A stretch of DNA of 45,686 nt from an uncultured Collinsella sp. (GTDB taxonomy: Bacteria; Actinomycetota; Coriobacteriia; Coriobacteriales; Coriobacteriaceae): assembly GCA_902488525.1 (NCBI GenBank), contig CABTWP010000011.1, positions 1 to 45,686 of the forward strand, read 5' to 3'. This document shows, piece by piece, positions 1 to 6,571 of the stretch. Each line of letters opens with the position of its first letter. Within the stretch, counting starts at the first letter, position 1. Position numbers and translations under genes: made by a program. The notes beneath the pieces are model-generated. The model was not told the DNA's origin. It saw only the letters and a program-made list of their open reading frames with translations, and made no database searches.

Positions 1-57
1 GACTATCTGCCTCTTGAACTCGTCGGTGAAATGCCTCGGGTGCCTGGGGTCCCTCAT
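1..57 (-). CDS. IS3-family transposase OrfA, N-terminal 19 codons only
   Basis: Reading leftward from the ATG at 57 gives MRDPRHPRHFTDEFKRQIV, then the window ends. The segment RHFTDEFKRQIV is the usual opening of IS3-group OrfA proteins, which start with a helix-turn-helix that binds the element ends. OrfA is normally about 90-100 residues and is followed by OrfB, made by frameshifting. Neither can be checked here. A GGGAGG sequence lies upstream but not at ideal spacing. The identification rests on a short match, but one very typical of this family. Confidence 0.6.
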   Translation of the reverse strand, partial: MRDPRHPRHFTDEFKRQIV

Positions 58-104
58 ATACGGCCCTCCCGTCTCCTGCGCCCCTCCCGGAACTGTCCAC
101 ATCA
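1..104 (-). mobile_element. Left end of an IS3-family insertion sequence (partial)
   Basis: The minus strand from about 104 downward begins TGATGTGGACAGTTCC. This TG-led, GTGGACA-containing end resembles IS3-family left ends. It is followed 47 bases later by a transposase start. The rest of the element lies outside the window, so the right end and target duplication cannot be seen. The exact boundary at 104 is inferred from the terminal TG and from where the interrupted gene stops making sense. Confidence 0.55.
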
Positions 105-181
105 GTGTAGCCAATCCACCCGCCCAGGACGAACGCTGCGGAGAGGAGGACGAGCACGGCGGCGAGCGGCCTCCTACGCAT
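104..181 (-). pseudogene. Small exported protein gene interrupted by the IS3 end
   Basis: An ATG at 181 overlaps the stop of the upstream permease gene by eight bases, which indicates translational coupling. The reading frame starts MRRRPLAAVLVLLSAAFVLG, an N-terminal charged stretch followed by a hydrophobic segment typical of a signal peptide or membrane anchor. After about 26 codons it runs into the presumed IS3 terminus near 104. Its position as fourth gene of a lantibiotic-type ABC operon suggests an accessory membrane or immunity component. There is too little sequence to name it. Confidence 0.5.
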
Positions 182-989
182 CTGCCCTCCCGTCCTCGAA
201 GCGGCAGAACCAGGCGAGAAGGACGGCGGCGGCTGCCAGGGTGAGCACGAGGCCAGCGAGCGCAGTCGTGAGGAGAGGGCCCGCCGCGCGTGCGGCGTCG
301 ATGAAGGCCTCTACCCCGAGCGACCCCAGGCGCGCGGGCCAGGCGAGCGGCACCCAGCTCAGGGGCGTCGCCAGGGCACCGGTGAGCTCGCCGGTCATGA
401 GGCCGTGCGCAAGTCCGCCCACTGAGAAGAACGCGAGGAGCATCCCCGCCGCGCCGGCGCCGATGGCGGCGTTGCGGCCGAGGCGCAGGGCCACGCCGAG
501 CTCCAGCGCGTAGAGGGGCAGGCTGCCCAGCACGATGCCCACCCAGGCGGCCGCAAGCGGCGCGGGCCCGAGCGGCAGGCGCCCGGCGACGGCGAGCACG
601 GCCCCGAACACGCCGAGCGCCACGGCCAGCGCGCCTGCGCCGAGCGCCGCAAGGGCGAGCAGCTTCGCCGCGACGGCGCGCCCGCGCGAGGGGACCGCCG
701 TGAGGTTGGCGAGGCGCCCGGCAGAGCGCTCCTCGTCCACGGCGAGCCCGCAGACGATGGCGGACATGAGCGGCATGAGGGCGCCGAGGAACTGGGCGTA
801 GGCGTCCGCGCCCAGCGCCGGGTCCCATCGGGTTACAGAGAAGTACTCGCCGCAGGCAAGACCGGCTGCCAGGCCACAGACGAGGTGCGCCGCCGTGAGC
901 GGGGAGCGCGCCAGGCGCAGGGCCTCGGAGAGCAGGGCCCGCGGGAGAGTCATGCACGGCGTCGGGTCGGAGAGTCGTGTCATGGCCAT
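174..989 (-). CDS. ABC transporter permease, lantibiotic-protection type (MutG/SpaG-like)
   Basis: This is a 271-residue integral membrane protein with about six hydrophobic segments, including LVCGLAAGLACGEYF, ALGVFGAVLAVAG and LAGLVLTLAAAAVLLAWF. It has the size and layout of MutG/EpiG-type permease subunits, which pair with a second permease and an ATPase to expel or exclude lantibiotics at the membrane. I chose the ATG at 989 because it overlaps the TGA of the preceding gene by one base; an in-frame ATG at 983 is also possible. The same frame is open further upstream to 1478, but that part is the shadow of the next gene. Codon use is extremely GC-rich, as in its two operon partners. It is not known whether the transporter confers immunity or simply responds to peptide stress. 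Confidence 0.75.
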   Translation of the reverse strand: MAMTRLSDPTPCMTLPRALLSEALRLARSPLTAAHLVCGLAAGLACGEYFSVTRWDPALGADAYAQFLGALMPLMSAIVCGLAVDEERSAGRLANLTAVPSRGRAVAAKLLALAALGAGALAVALGVFGAVLAVAGRLPLGPAPLAAAWVGIVLGSLPLYALELGVALRLGRNAAIGAGAAGMLLAFFSVGGLAHGLMTGELTGALATPLSWVPLAWPARLGSLGVEAFIDAARAAGPLLTTALAGLVLTLAAAAVLLAWFCRFEDGRADA

Positions 990-1755
990 CACCTCTCCTC
1001 GGAGCGCGCGAACCAGGCCGCGCCCGCCGCCGTGAGCGCGGCGAACGCGAGCGCGCAGACCGCAAGGCCCGCCAGTGTGAGCATGCCGTCCGCCGCGAGC
1101 GCCCCGCCGAGCGCCATGTCCGCCGCGAGTGGCTCGCCGCTCGGCAGCACGGGGATGAAGCTCGTGGGGATGACCATGCTCGCCGACGGCGGAAAGAGCT
1201 GCGGCAGCGGCATCAGCGACCAGGCGAAACCACCCATGAGCTGCGCAGCGAGCGGGCAGAAGATGCCCGCGAGCATGCCGAGCCGCGCCGTGAGGAAGAG
1301 CCCTGCGGGGATCATCCACGCCGCGGTCACCGTGTTGACGAGCGCGCAGAGGAGCATCGTGAGCGTGCCCGCGACCGTGAGGCCCTGCGAGGAGAACGCC
1401 GATCCCGCGAGGTAGATGCCGAAGACCACGAGGTTCGAGAGCATGCAGAGCGCGAGGCACCAGAGCGCCTTGGCCCACCAGGCGCGCCTAAGCGGGAAGC
1501 CCAGGCCCAGAAGCCCCCGCATCCGCGTGCGCGCGTCCGCCCGCGCGACGCACGCCACCACGAGCGAGAGAGTCACGGGCAGGAAGAGCGCGTACCAGTA
1601 GTTCCACGCGCTGAAGATCTGCACGCCCCGGTAGGGCATCGCGCCGAGCAGCGGCATCGGCAGCGCCATGAGCACGGCCAGGCGAACCGGTGCCGCGTGG
1701 CGCGACTTCAGGGCCTCGGCGCGCGGGCCCGCGAGCAGGCCGCCTTTCTCGCCCG

Positions 1756-1759
<4 letters not shown>
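989..1759 (-). CDS. ABC transporter permease, lantibiotic-protection type (MutE/EpiE/SpaE-like)
   Basis: This 256-residue membrane protein has roughly six transmembrane segments, for example YALFLPVTLSLVVACVA, CLALCMLSNLVVFGIYLAG and LTLAGLAVCALAFAALTAAG. An early segment, AWNYWYALFLPV, is typical of MutE/EpiE-family permeases. These act with a MutG-type permease and a MutF-type ATPase to remove lantibiotic peptides from the membrane. Its ATG overlaps the stop of the ATPase gene by four bases (ATGA), and its stop overlaps the next permease start, so the three genes are one translationally coupled operon. No lantibiotic precursor or modification gene is visible here. This is therefore either a stand-alone defence transporter or part of a locus beyond the IS at the left edge. 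Confidence 0.8.
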
Positions 1760-2484
<725 letters not shown>

Positions 2485-2632
2485 GGGCTTATCCTTTCTC
2501 TTCCGGGCGCGCGGGCCGAGTCGCCGTGCCCGCGCGCCTTACCTTTCGGGTTCACCATCCATGATGGGGCGCGTTTCTAACGAAGCCGTAACGGCCGTTG
2601 GGCTCTTTTGGTGCCAGCCCTTCTCGACCCGT

Positions 2633-2662
2633 ACACCACTCATGGTGTGTTTATCGCGATAA
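2633..2662. promoter_or_regulatory. Two adjacent palindromes, candidate TetR operators
   Basis: ACACCA (2633-2638) and TGGTGT (2643-2648) form an inverted repeat around CTCA. TTATCGCGATAA at 2651-2662 is a perfect 12-bp palindrome just before the ribosome-binding site of the TetR remnant. They lie between the ABC operon (start 2484) and the remnant, where a TetR-family repressor would bind to control both directions. Binding is inferred from position and symmetry only. Confidence 0.4.
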
Positions 2663-2679
2663 CAAGGACGGAGGTGCCA

Positions 2680-2721
2680 GTGGCACGCAATAAGTACCCG
2701 AAGGAGACGGTCGAGAAGATC
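2680..2721 (+). pseudogene. TetR-family regulator, N-terminal remnant
   Basis: A GTG at 2680 with a strong GGACGGAGGT site upstream opens VARNKYPKETVEKI, a characteristic start of TetR-family regulators. The normal continuation, a helix-turn-helix with a GYxxTS motif, is absent. The frame instead runs about 39 unrelated codons to a stop near 2841, through the presumed antitoxin RNA. The gene therefore appears to have lost all but its first 14 codons. Its divergent position suggests it once controlled the lantibiotic-type ABC operon. A short match like this could be chance, but the good ribosome-binding site and the palindromes in front support it. Confidence 0.45.
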
Positions 2722-2765
2722 AGGGGTGACGGCCCGGCGAGTGTTATTTTGCGAGCCATGCGCAT

Positions 2766-2789
2766 TGAAAGCGATCTTTCGTGGTATAA
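2766..2789 (+). promoter_or_regulatory. Candidate promoter for the antitoxin RNA
   Basis: TTGAAA at 2766-2771 and TATAAG at 2784-2789 resemble the -35 and -10 elements, although the 14-bp spacing is short. A start near 2796 would begin a transcript containing the hairpins that precede the toxin gene. The assignment rests on the hexamers and their position. Confidence 0.3.
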
Positions 2790-2795
2790 GCTACT

Positions 2796-2915
2796 TGCCG
2801 GAAGCCGCGGCTTTCAGAGTACGGCTTACGTGTACGTTTAACCTCCGTGGGCGACGGGGTGCCGCAAGGCGTAGAATATCGCCCACCTGTAGGGGCCTGC
2901 AGCGATGCGGGCCCC
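2796..2915 (+). ncRNA. Candidate type III antitoxin RNA with terminator-like hairpin
   Basis: The region directly before the toxin is strongly structured. AAGCCGCGGCTT is a perfect palindrome. GTGGGCGA (2847-2854) pairs with TCGCCCAC (2879-2886) and encloses GCC-GCAA-GGC, a stem capped by a GNRA-type tetraloop. The last element is a nine-pair hairpin, GGGGCC (2892-2897) with GGCCCC (2910-2915), 25 bases before the toxin start. In type III systems an RNA antitoxin of short repeats is followed by an attenuating terminator and then the toxin, which cuts and binds the RNA. I see at best two degenerate units (TGCCGGAAGCC and TGCCGCAAGGC), not clear tandem repeats, so RNA boundaries and repeat number are uncertain. 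Confidence 0.45.
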
Positions 2916-2940
2916 GCTTCGTATGAAGGGGGCGTAGCCG

Positions 2941-3390
2941 GTGAAGATCGTATCCATCCCCCAGGACTTTTTCGACCTCGTCGATGGCGACCGCGAGCTC
3001 ATGCTTAAGCGCGACCGCCCCTGCATCGTGGTGGTGAGGCTGCGTTTCCACGGAAAGCGCAGGGACTTCGCCGTGCCGCTGCGTTCCAACATCGCCCCTA
3101 ACGTGCCCAAAGACCAGTACTTTGCGTTGCCACCCCGCCCCACGACGCGCCCCGGCTGCCGCCACGGCATCCACTACATCAAGATGTTCCCCAGAACCAA
3201 GGCCTACCAGCGCCGCTTCAGGACCGAGGGCTCGGCCTACTACGAGACGCTCCAGCGCATCATCGATGGCAACACCAAACGCATTGTCTCCGAGTGCCAG
3301 GCGTACCTTGACCTCTATGAGCGCGAGGGAAGGCCCCGCTTTGCCGTCGACATCGATCGCATCGTGGGCCTGCTGGAAGGCGAGAAGTAG
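2941..3390 (+). CDS. Type III toxin-antitoxin system toxin, TenpN/ToxN-like endoribonuclease
   Basis: This 149-residue soluble protein begins at a GTG with GAAGGGGG eight bases upstream. It starts MKIVSIPQDFFDLV, and the middle contains RDRPCIVVVRLRF, DFAVPLRSNI and HGIHYIKMFPRTKAYQ. The pattern of a short beta-rich fold with FAVPLRSNI and a following histidine/lysine strand matches TenpIN/ToxN-family toxins, which are RNases held inactive by their own repeat RNA and often act in phage defence. Length is typical (about 150-170). The structured, protein-free segment just upstream and the hairpin between it and the gene fit the family layout. A hairpin terminator follows at 3415. The family match is from memory of the motif, not from a search. 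Confidence 0.65.
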   Translation: MKIVSIPQDFFDLVDGDRELMLKRDRPCIVVVRLRFHGKRRDFAVPLRSNIAPNVPKDQYFALPPRPTTRPGCRHGIHYIKMFPRTKAYQRRFRTEGSAYYETLQRIIDGNTKRIVSECQAYLDLYEREGRPRFAVDIDRIVGLLEGEK

Positions 3391-3414
3391 GGCACCTCGG
3401 CTCAGTCTCGAGCC

Positions 3415-3437
3415 ATGCGGAGTCGCTCCGCATTTTT
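3415..3437 (+). terminator. Intrinsic terminator after the toxin gene
   Basis: ATGCGGAG (3415-3422), loop TCG, CTCCGCAT (3426-3433), then TTTT. The eight-pair stem with a U-run lies 25 bases after the toxin stop. About 160 bases after it, up to the end of the convergent YjdF gene, hold nothing I can identify. Confidence 0.75.
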
Positions 3438-3598
3438 GAACGCCGCGTGTGCGTCCCAAATACTTGAGAAACAAGCTGTGAAGTGCGGTGGCGCGCCCGT
3501 GCCCGTGCATAGCCGTCACCATCAGCGTCTACGCGGTGTCGGCTTCAAGTGGAACTGGCGCCGCTGCTGTATATGGTTTGCCTTGCTGCAAATGGCAA

Positions 3599-4018
3599 TC
3601 AATGCCCACGATGCTTCTGCTTGCGCTTCAGCTTTCGCTGCTCGAAGCGCACATCAGCCTCTTCCGCGCGGCGTCGGCTTCTTGCATGAGCTGACTCCTG
3701 TTTCATCGCTTCTCTCTGTGCTGCGAGCGCCTGCTGCGCCTTGGTGCTCATCGCGGGCCGCTTAAGGGCTTTCGCCGCCTCACGGGCGCGCCGCTTGGGG
3801 TTCTTCGCGGGCTTGTTTGTTTCAATGGCCTTGTCGCCGAAGAACGAGAGCTTCTCCCATTCGCTTGTAACGAATCGCAGGATCTCCTCATCGGACGGCT
3901 CCGCGCCGAAGACGATGCGGGCGACGCCGTACTTTCCGCCCTCGACGTGCTCCGCCAGCCCGACCCAGAATTGACCGTCGTGATATACGGTCAGGGTGGA
4001 CGACACGCTGATCTGCAT
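3599..4018 (-). CDS. yjdF: YjdF family protein (DUF2992)
   Basis: This 139-residue protein begins MQISVSSTLTVYHDGQFWVG, continues KYGVARIVFGAEPSDEEILRFV, and ends in a long, very basic tail rich in Arg, Lys and Ala (RRAEEADVRFEQRKLKRKQKHRGH). This is the DUF2992/YjdF layout: a compact beta-rich N-terminal half and a charged helical tail. The biochemical role is unknown. In other bacteria the gene is often preceded by the yjdF RNA, which responds to aromatic aza-compounds, suggesting a role in coping with such chemicals. The ATG at 4018 follows AAAGGAGG at good spacing. The longer open frame to 4216 has no comparable start and overlaps the leader. The gene stands alone. Confidence 0.85.
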   Translation of the reverse strand: MQISVSSTLTVYHDGQFWVGLAEHVEGGKYGVARIVFGAEPSDEEILRFVTSEWEKLSFFGDKAIETNKPAKNPKRRAREAAKALKRPAMSTKAQQALAAQREAMKQESAHARSRRRAEEADVRFEQRKLKRKQKHRGH

Positions 4019-4139
4019 GGCTGGTTCCTCCTTTATGTAGATGACCATGCAGAGAGGGGACAACCAAGGAGGCAGGTTACTGATGCGGACTCCCGCACGC
4101 CCACGACTACCCGACGGGGACTGTGTTTTCATCTCTGAT
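4019..4139 (-). promoter_or_regulatory. Long structured leader, candidate yjdF riboswitch
   Basis: A TACAAT -10 element lies at 4146-4151 on the minus strand, giving a leader of roughly 120 bases before the yjdF start. It contains a TGCGG-GAGT-CCGCA hairpin, a purine-rich GATGAAAACAC stretch and several GC-rich complementary segments, and the ribosome-binding site is at its end. A structured leader of this length before a DUF2992 gene is what the yjdF riboswitch class would predict. I could not align it to the consensus by eye, so the class assignment rests mainly on the gene it precedes. Confidence 0.45.
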
Positions 4140-4231
4140 GCCCGCATTGTAGCACGCGCGGATGCGCCCTTCATCGCTGCCGACATGACGTGGCTGGGAT
4201 TCGTTCCTCGACACATCCTTTTGTATATTGC

Positions 4232-4280
4232 CTTCCCGGTTTCGAAACTTTAAATCAATTCGAGTTTCGAAACCGGGAAG
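4232..4280. repeat. Perfect 18-bp inverted repeat around an AT-rich spacer
   Basis: CTTCCCGGTTTCGAAACT (4232-4249) is the exact reverse complement of AGTTTCGAAACCGGGAAG (4263-4280), with 13 AT-rich bases between. Each arm itself contains TTTCGAAA. It lies upstream of both the yjdF promoter and a small plus-strand reading frame, and the right arm ends in a possible ribosome-binding site (GGGAAGGAG). It could be an operator, a transposon remnant or a transcript hairpin. Confidence 0.85.
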
Positions 4281-4302
4281 GAGAGCGTATGTGAGAGGCG
4301 AT

Positions 4303-4485
4303 ATGAGCATCAACTTGATGCTTGAGGGGGAGCTCGCGTCGCTTCTGCCCATCGGGGACGTGTTCCCGAAGGTCCTCATCTCCCGCATAGGGCATGAGAC
4401 CTGTACCCGGGAAGGCGTACTCGTGCTGGACCTCGCGCGGTGCTGCTCGGTGAGCAGGGGTTCTGAACACTGCGTAGGGATATAG
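4303..4485 (+). CDS. Small hypothetical protein, unassigned
   Basis: A 60-codon frame reads MSINLMLEGELASLLPIGDV, then FPKVLISRIGHETCTREGVLVLDLARC, and stops at 4485. I do not recognise the family. A GAGAGGCGAT stretch upstream is a weak ribosome-binding site, and a stronger AAGGAG at 4277-4282 belongs to the end of the inverted repeat. The sequence could be a degenerate end of a larger gene, since its C-terminal part is Cys- and Arg-rich with no clear fold. The following 150 bases to the next gene hold no other feature I can name. Confidence 0.25.
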   Translation: MSINLMLEGELASLLPIGDVFPKVLISRIGHETCTREGVLVLDLARCCSVSRGSEHCVGI

Positions 4486-4632
4486 CGCGACAGGGGGGGT
4501 GCAGCACCGTTTGCGCCTTGTCTAGAGAGCACGAACGAGAGATGTGGTCTGCGGACGACTGAATAGCTTCATCTGTTTTGGTTACAACGAAATGTGTGCC
4601 GCGCGCCTGCGGCATGAGGGAGGGAGATTTCT

Positions 4633-5163
4633 ATGAATATCGTTGTATTGAGTGGTAGCCCGCGCAGGGGCGCCAATACCGACACCATGGTCGAGGCGTT
4701 TGCCGAGACCGCGCGCGAGGGCGGCAATACGGTCGAGGTCGTCCGCGTTGCCGGCAAAAAGATCGCTGGTTGTCTGGGATGCCAGTACTGCTTTACCCAT
4801 GAGGGCACTTGCGTGCAGAAGGATGACATGGCCGACGTGATCGAGTCGCTGAAAGGCGCCGACATGGTCGTCTTCGCCTCGCCTATCTACTGGTTCGATA
4901 TCACTGCGCAGGAGAAGGCCGCCATCGACCGCCTGTACGCCTTCGGTGCTACGGGCTTCCCGTTCACCAAGACGGCCCTTTTGCTCGATAGCCACAGCGA
5001 GGGCGTCTATGATGCGGCGATCGCCATGTACAAGTCAGCCTGCGCGTACTGCAAGTGGGAGGACCTGGGCATTGTCACCATCAGCGGTATGACCGAGCGC
5101 GACAGCATGGCATCCTCGCCCAAGTTGGAAGAGGTGCGAGAGCTCGCCCGCAAGCTCGCCTAA
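4633..5163 (+). CDS. Flavodoxin-fold NAD(P)H-dependent oxidoreductase (FMN reductase family)
   Basis: This 176-residue protein starts MNIVVLSGSPRRGANTDTMV. The SGSPRRGANT loop is the FMN-phosphate-binding motif of the NADPH-dependent FMN reductase/iron-sulfur flavoprotein superfamily. GCLGCQYCFTHEGTCVQKDDM supplies four cysteines that in many anaerobe homologues bind an iron-sulfur cluster or take part in thiol chemistry. ASPIYWFDITAQEKAAIDRL is the family's second flavin-binding loop and dimer helix. It is probably a cytoplasmic quinone, nitro-compound or flavin reductase; the substrate cannot be told. Start and GGAGGGAG site (4618-4625) agree. It appears to be monocistronic, with a 72-bp hairpin after the stop. 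Confidence 0.85.
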   Translation: MNIVVLSGSPRRGANTDTMVEAFAETAREGGNTVEVVRVAGKKIAGCLGCQYCFTHEGTCVQKDDMADVIESLKGADMVVFASPIYWFDITAQEKAAIDRLYAFGATGFPFTKTALLLDSHSEGVYDAAIAMYKSACAYCKWEDLGIVTISGMTERDSMASSPKLEEVRELARKLA

Positions 5164-5173
5164 GGGCAAGAAG

Positions 5174-5245
5174 AACGCATGGCAATCGGTGTTGGTGGAA
5201 AATGCTTGCTATCCTTACCAAGAGGAATGCTGATTGCCATGCGTT
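5174..5245. repeat. Hairpin element between convergent genes
   Basis: AACGCATGGCAATC (5174-5187) and GATTGCCATGCGTT (5232-5245) are perfect 14-bp inverted arms around 44 bases that also contain TTGGT and ACCAA. It lies between the plus-strand reductase stop and the minus-strand ATPase stop. It may end transcription or stabilise transcripts, but there is no T-run. Confidence 0.7.
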
Positions 5246-5272
5246 GATGCTTCCGCGGACAATTCCGGCGTG

Positions 5273-6368
5273 CTAAAACGCCTTCTCGTTCAAGAATTCC
5301 CTGAACGCGGGAATGTCAAAGCCAACGAGACCACGCCCGCGCTCTCCAATGACGCCGTCCTCCAAGAGGCGGCGTTTGTATTGGCTTGCATAGTTGCTGG
5401 CGACGCCCATGCGCTTGGCTATCTCCGAGACCCTGCTGGGGCCAGAATCGGGCAGCATCGCGAGCAAAAATTCAATGTCTTTATCGGAAAGCTCCCGATA
5501 GGTCGTTTCGAGAATTCGATCGCGCAGCTCCATACGGGCAAGCAGAGAACCCTGCTGTACATCAGGTGCGCTGATTTTGGGCGAGTTCTCCGAAACATCC
5601 CATGTGCGATATCCGACGAGCTGCATCATATAGGGAAATCCGTCGACGGCCTTCACGGCATCCTCGAGCGCTTCTGGTGTGATTGAGCGGCCTCCGGCCT
5701 CAACGGTTTTGCGAAAGGCGTTTGCAATTTCAACGTCAGTGATTCGTCCTAACTGATGATATTGGGAACGCCTGAGGAACGAGACGGAATCGTTGCGTAG
5801 CAGTGCCGATACTTTGTAAGGCAGCCCCGCCATGAGTAGGGCTACTTTTTTACCTTCGCGTACAAAGTGCTGGTAAACAGAGGCAAATTGAAGCATTTCT
5901 TCGAGATCGACGGTGACTTCATCGATGGTGATGAGAAGTCCGATGTCATGTTTTTCGAGTTGCTTAAAGATGCCATTCATGCGTGTGCGCCAGTTGCCCT
6001 GGGCCTCTTGAGTATATGTCCAATCGATGCCCACTGGACCAATTTGAACGCCGTTCATGCGCGCGTGAGACTGTGAAAGGTAGCTATCTGCCGCTTCTTT
6101 GGTTCGCTCGATAATATCTTCGAGCATGCCTGGCATGGCGGGAGACATTTGCTGCAATCCAACCGTGTTCAAGCGCCGTTTTTGAAAGGAGCGAGAGAAG
6201 CGCCGTCTTACCCGTTCCTCTTGCGCCCGTAAAAATGGTCGACAGGTTGGGGTCTCCCGGACCGTTGATAAAGCCACGGTTGATATCACGGAGGATGTGT
6301 TCGCGACCCGCTAGAAAGGGAGGGACGCTTCGGAACGTCGGGGTAAAGGGGCTCTTGCTGCACTGCAT
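5273..6368 (-). pseudogene. AAA/ORC-like ATPase with winged-helix C-terminus, split by a -1 frameshift
   Basis: Two overlapping frames form one protein of about 365 residues. The first, from the ATG at 6368 with AAAGGAG upstream, carries FLAGREHILRDINRGF and Walker A GARGTGKTALL, ending TALEHGWIAANVS. The second continues PAMPGMLEDIIERTKEAAD, then Walker B GLLITIDEV, sensor-type AFRKTVEAGGRSIT and a winged-helix tail (SRVSEIAKRMGVASNYASQYKRRLLEDGVI). The join is at the GGG run at 6140-6142 (plus strand); one extra base there restores N-V-S-P-A-M across the junction. The family comprises small ATPases with a DNA-binding tail, of uncertain role. A real mutation, recoding in the C-run, or a sequencing error are all possible. 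Three 19-bp repeats precede the gene. Confidence 0.8.
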
Positions 6369-6375
6369 GGTAGCT

Positions 6376-6432
6376 CCTTTGCAAGTTTTGCTAATTTTTG
6401 CAACTTTTGCTAACTTTTGCGAGTTTTGCTAA
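6376..6432 (-). repeat. Three tandem 19-bp repeats in front of the ATPase gene
   Basis: On the minus strand three consecutive 19-mers read TTAGCAAAACTCGCAAAAG, TTAGCAAAAGTTGCAAAAA and TTAGCAAAACTTGCAAAGG (plus coordinates 6414-6432, 6395-6413 and 6376-6394). They share TTAGCAAAA and GCAAA, and the last merges into the ribosome-binding site. Regular spacing close to two helical turns suggests binding sites for a protein, perhaps the winged-helix ATPase itself. Copy-number variation is an alternative. Confidence 0.85.
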
Positions 6433-6495
6433 CGGCTTAGGACGGTGCGGGAACCCCCCGTATCGTCGACATTTCCGAGGATGACCTCCGCAACG

Positions 6496-6538
6496 AGCGG
6501 GGTCCGGGGCGCGATATTGCTGCGCTCCGGACCCCGCT
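6496..6538 (-). terminator. Strong hairpin after the topoisomerase operon
   Basis: AGCGGGGTCCGG (6496-6507) and CCGGACCCCGCT (6527-6538) are perfect 12-bp arms with a 19-base loop. It lies 34 bases past the stop of the topoisomerase A-subunit gene on the minus strand. No T-run follows, so it may act as an mRNA 3' end stabiliser or need a factor. Confidence 0.6.
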
Positions 6539-6571
6539 GCTTTGTAAAACTATGGCGGTTCTGCCGTCGTC

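Noticed and set aside
2608..2841. 77-codon frame as a complete small protein
   Set aside because: Only the 14 codons after the GTG at 2680 look like a protein start (TetR). The rest lacks composition bias and overlaps the structured RNA.
4540..4570. GTCTGCGGACGA shared with 32747-32758 as a repeat family
   Set aside because: Only 12 bases plus a loose TGAATAG match, and the motif is self-complementary, so chance or a common stem is enough to explain it.
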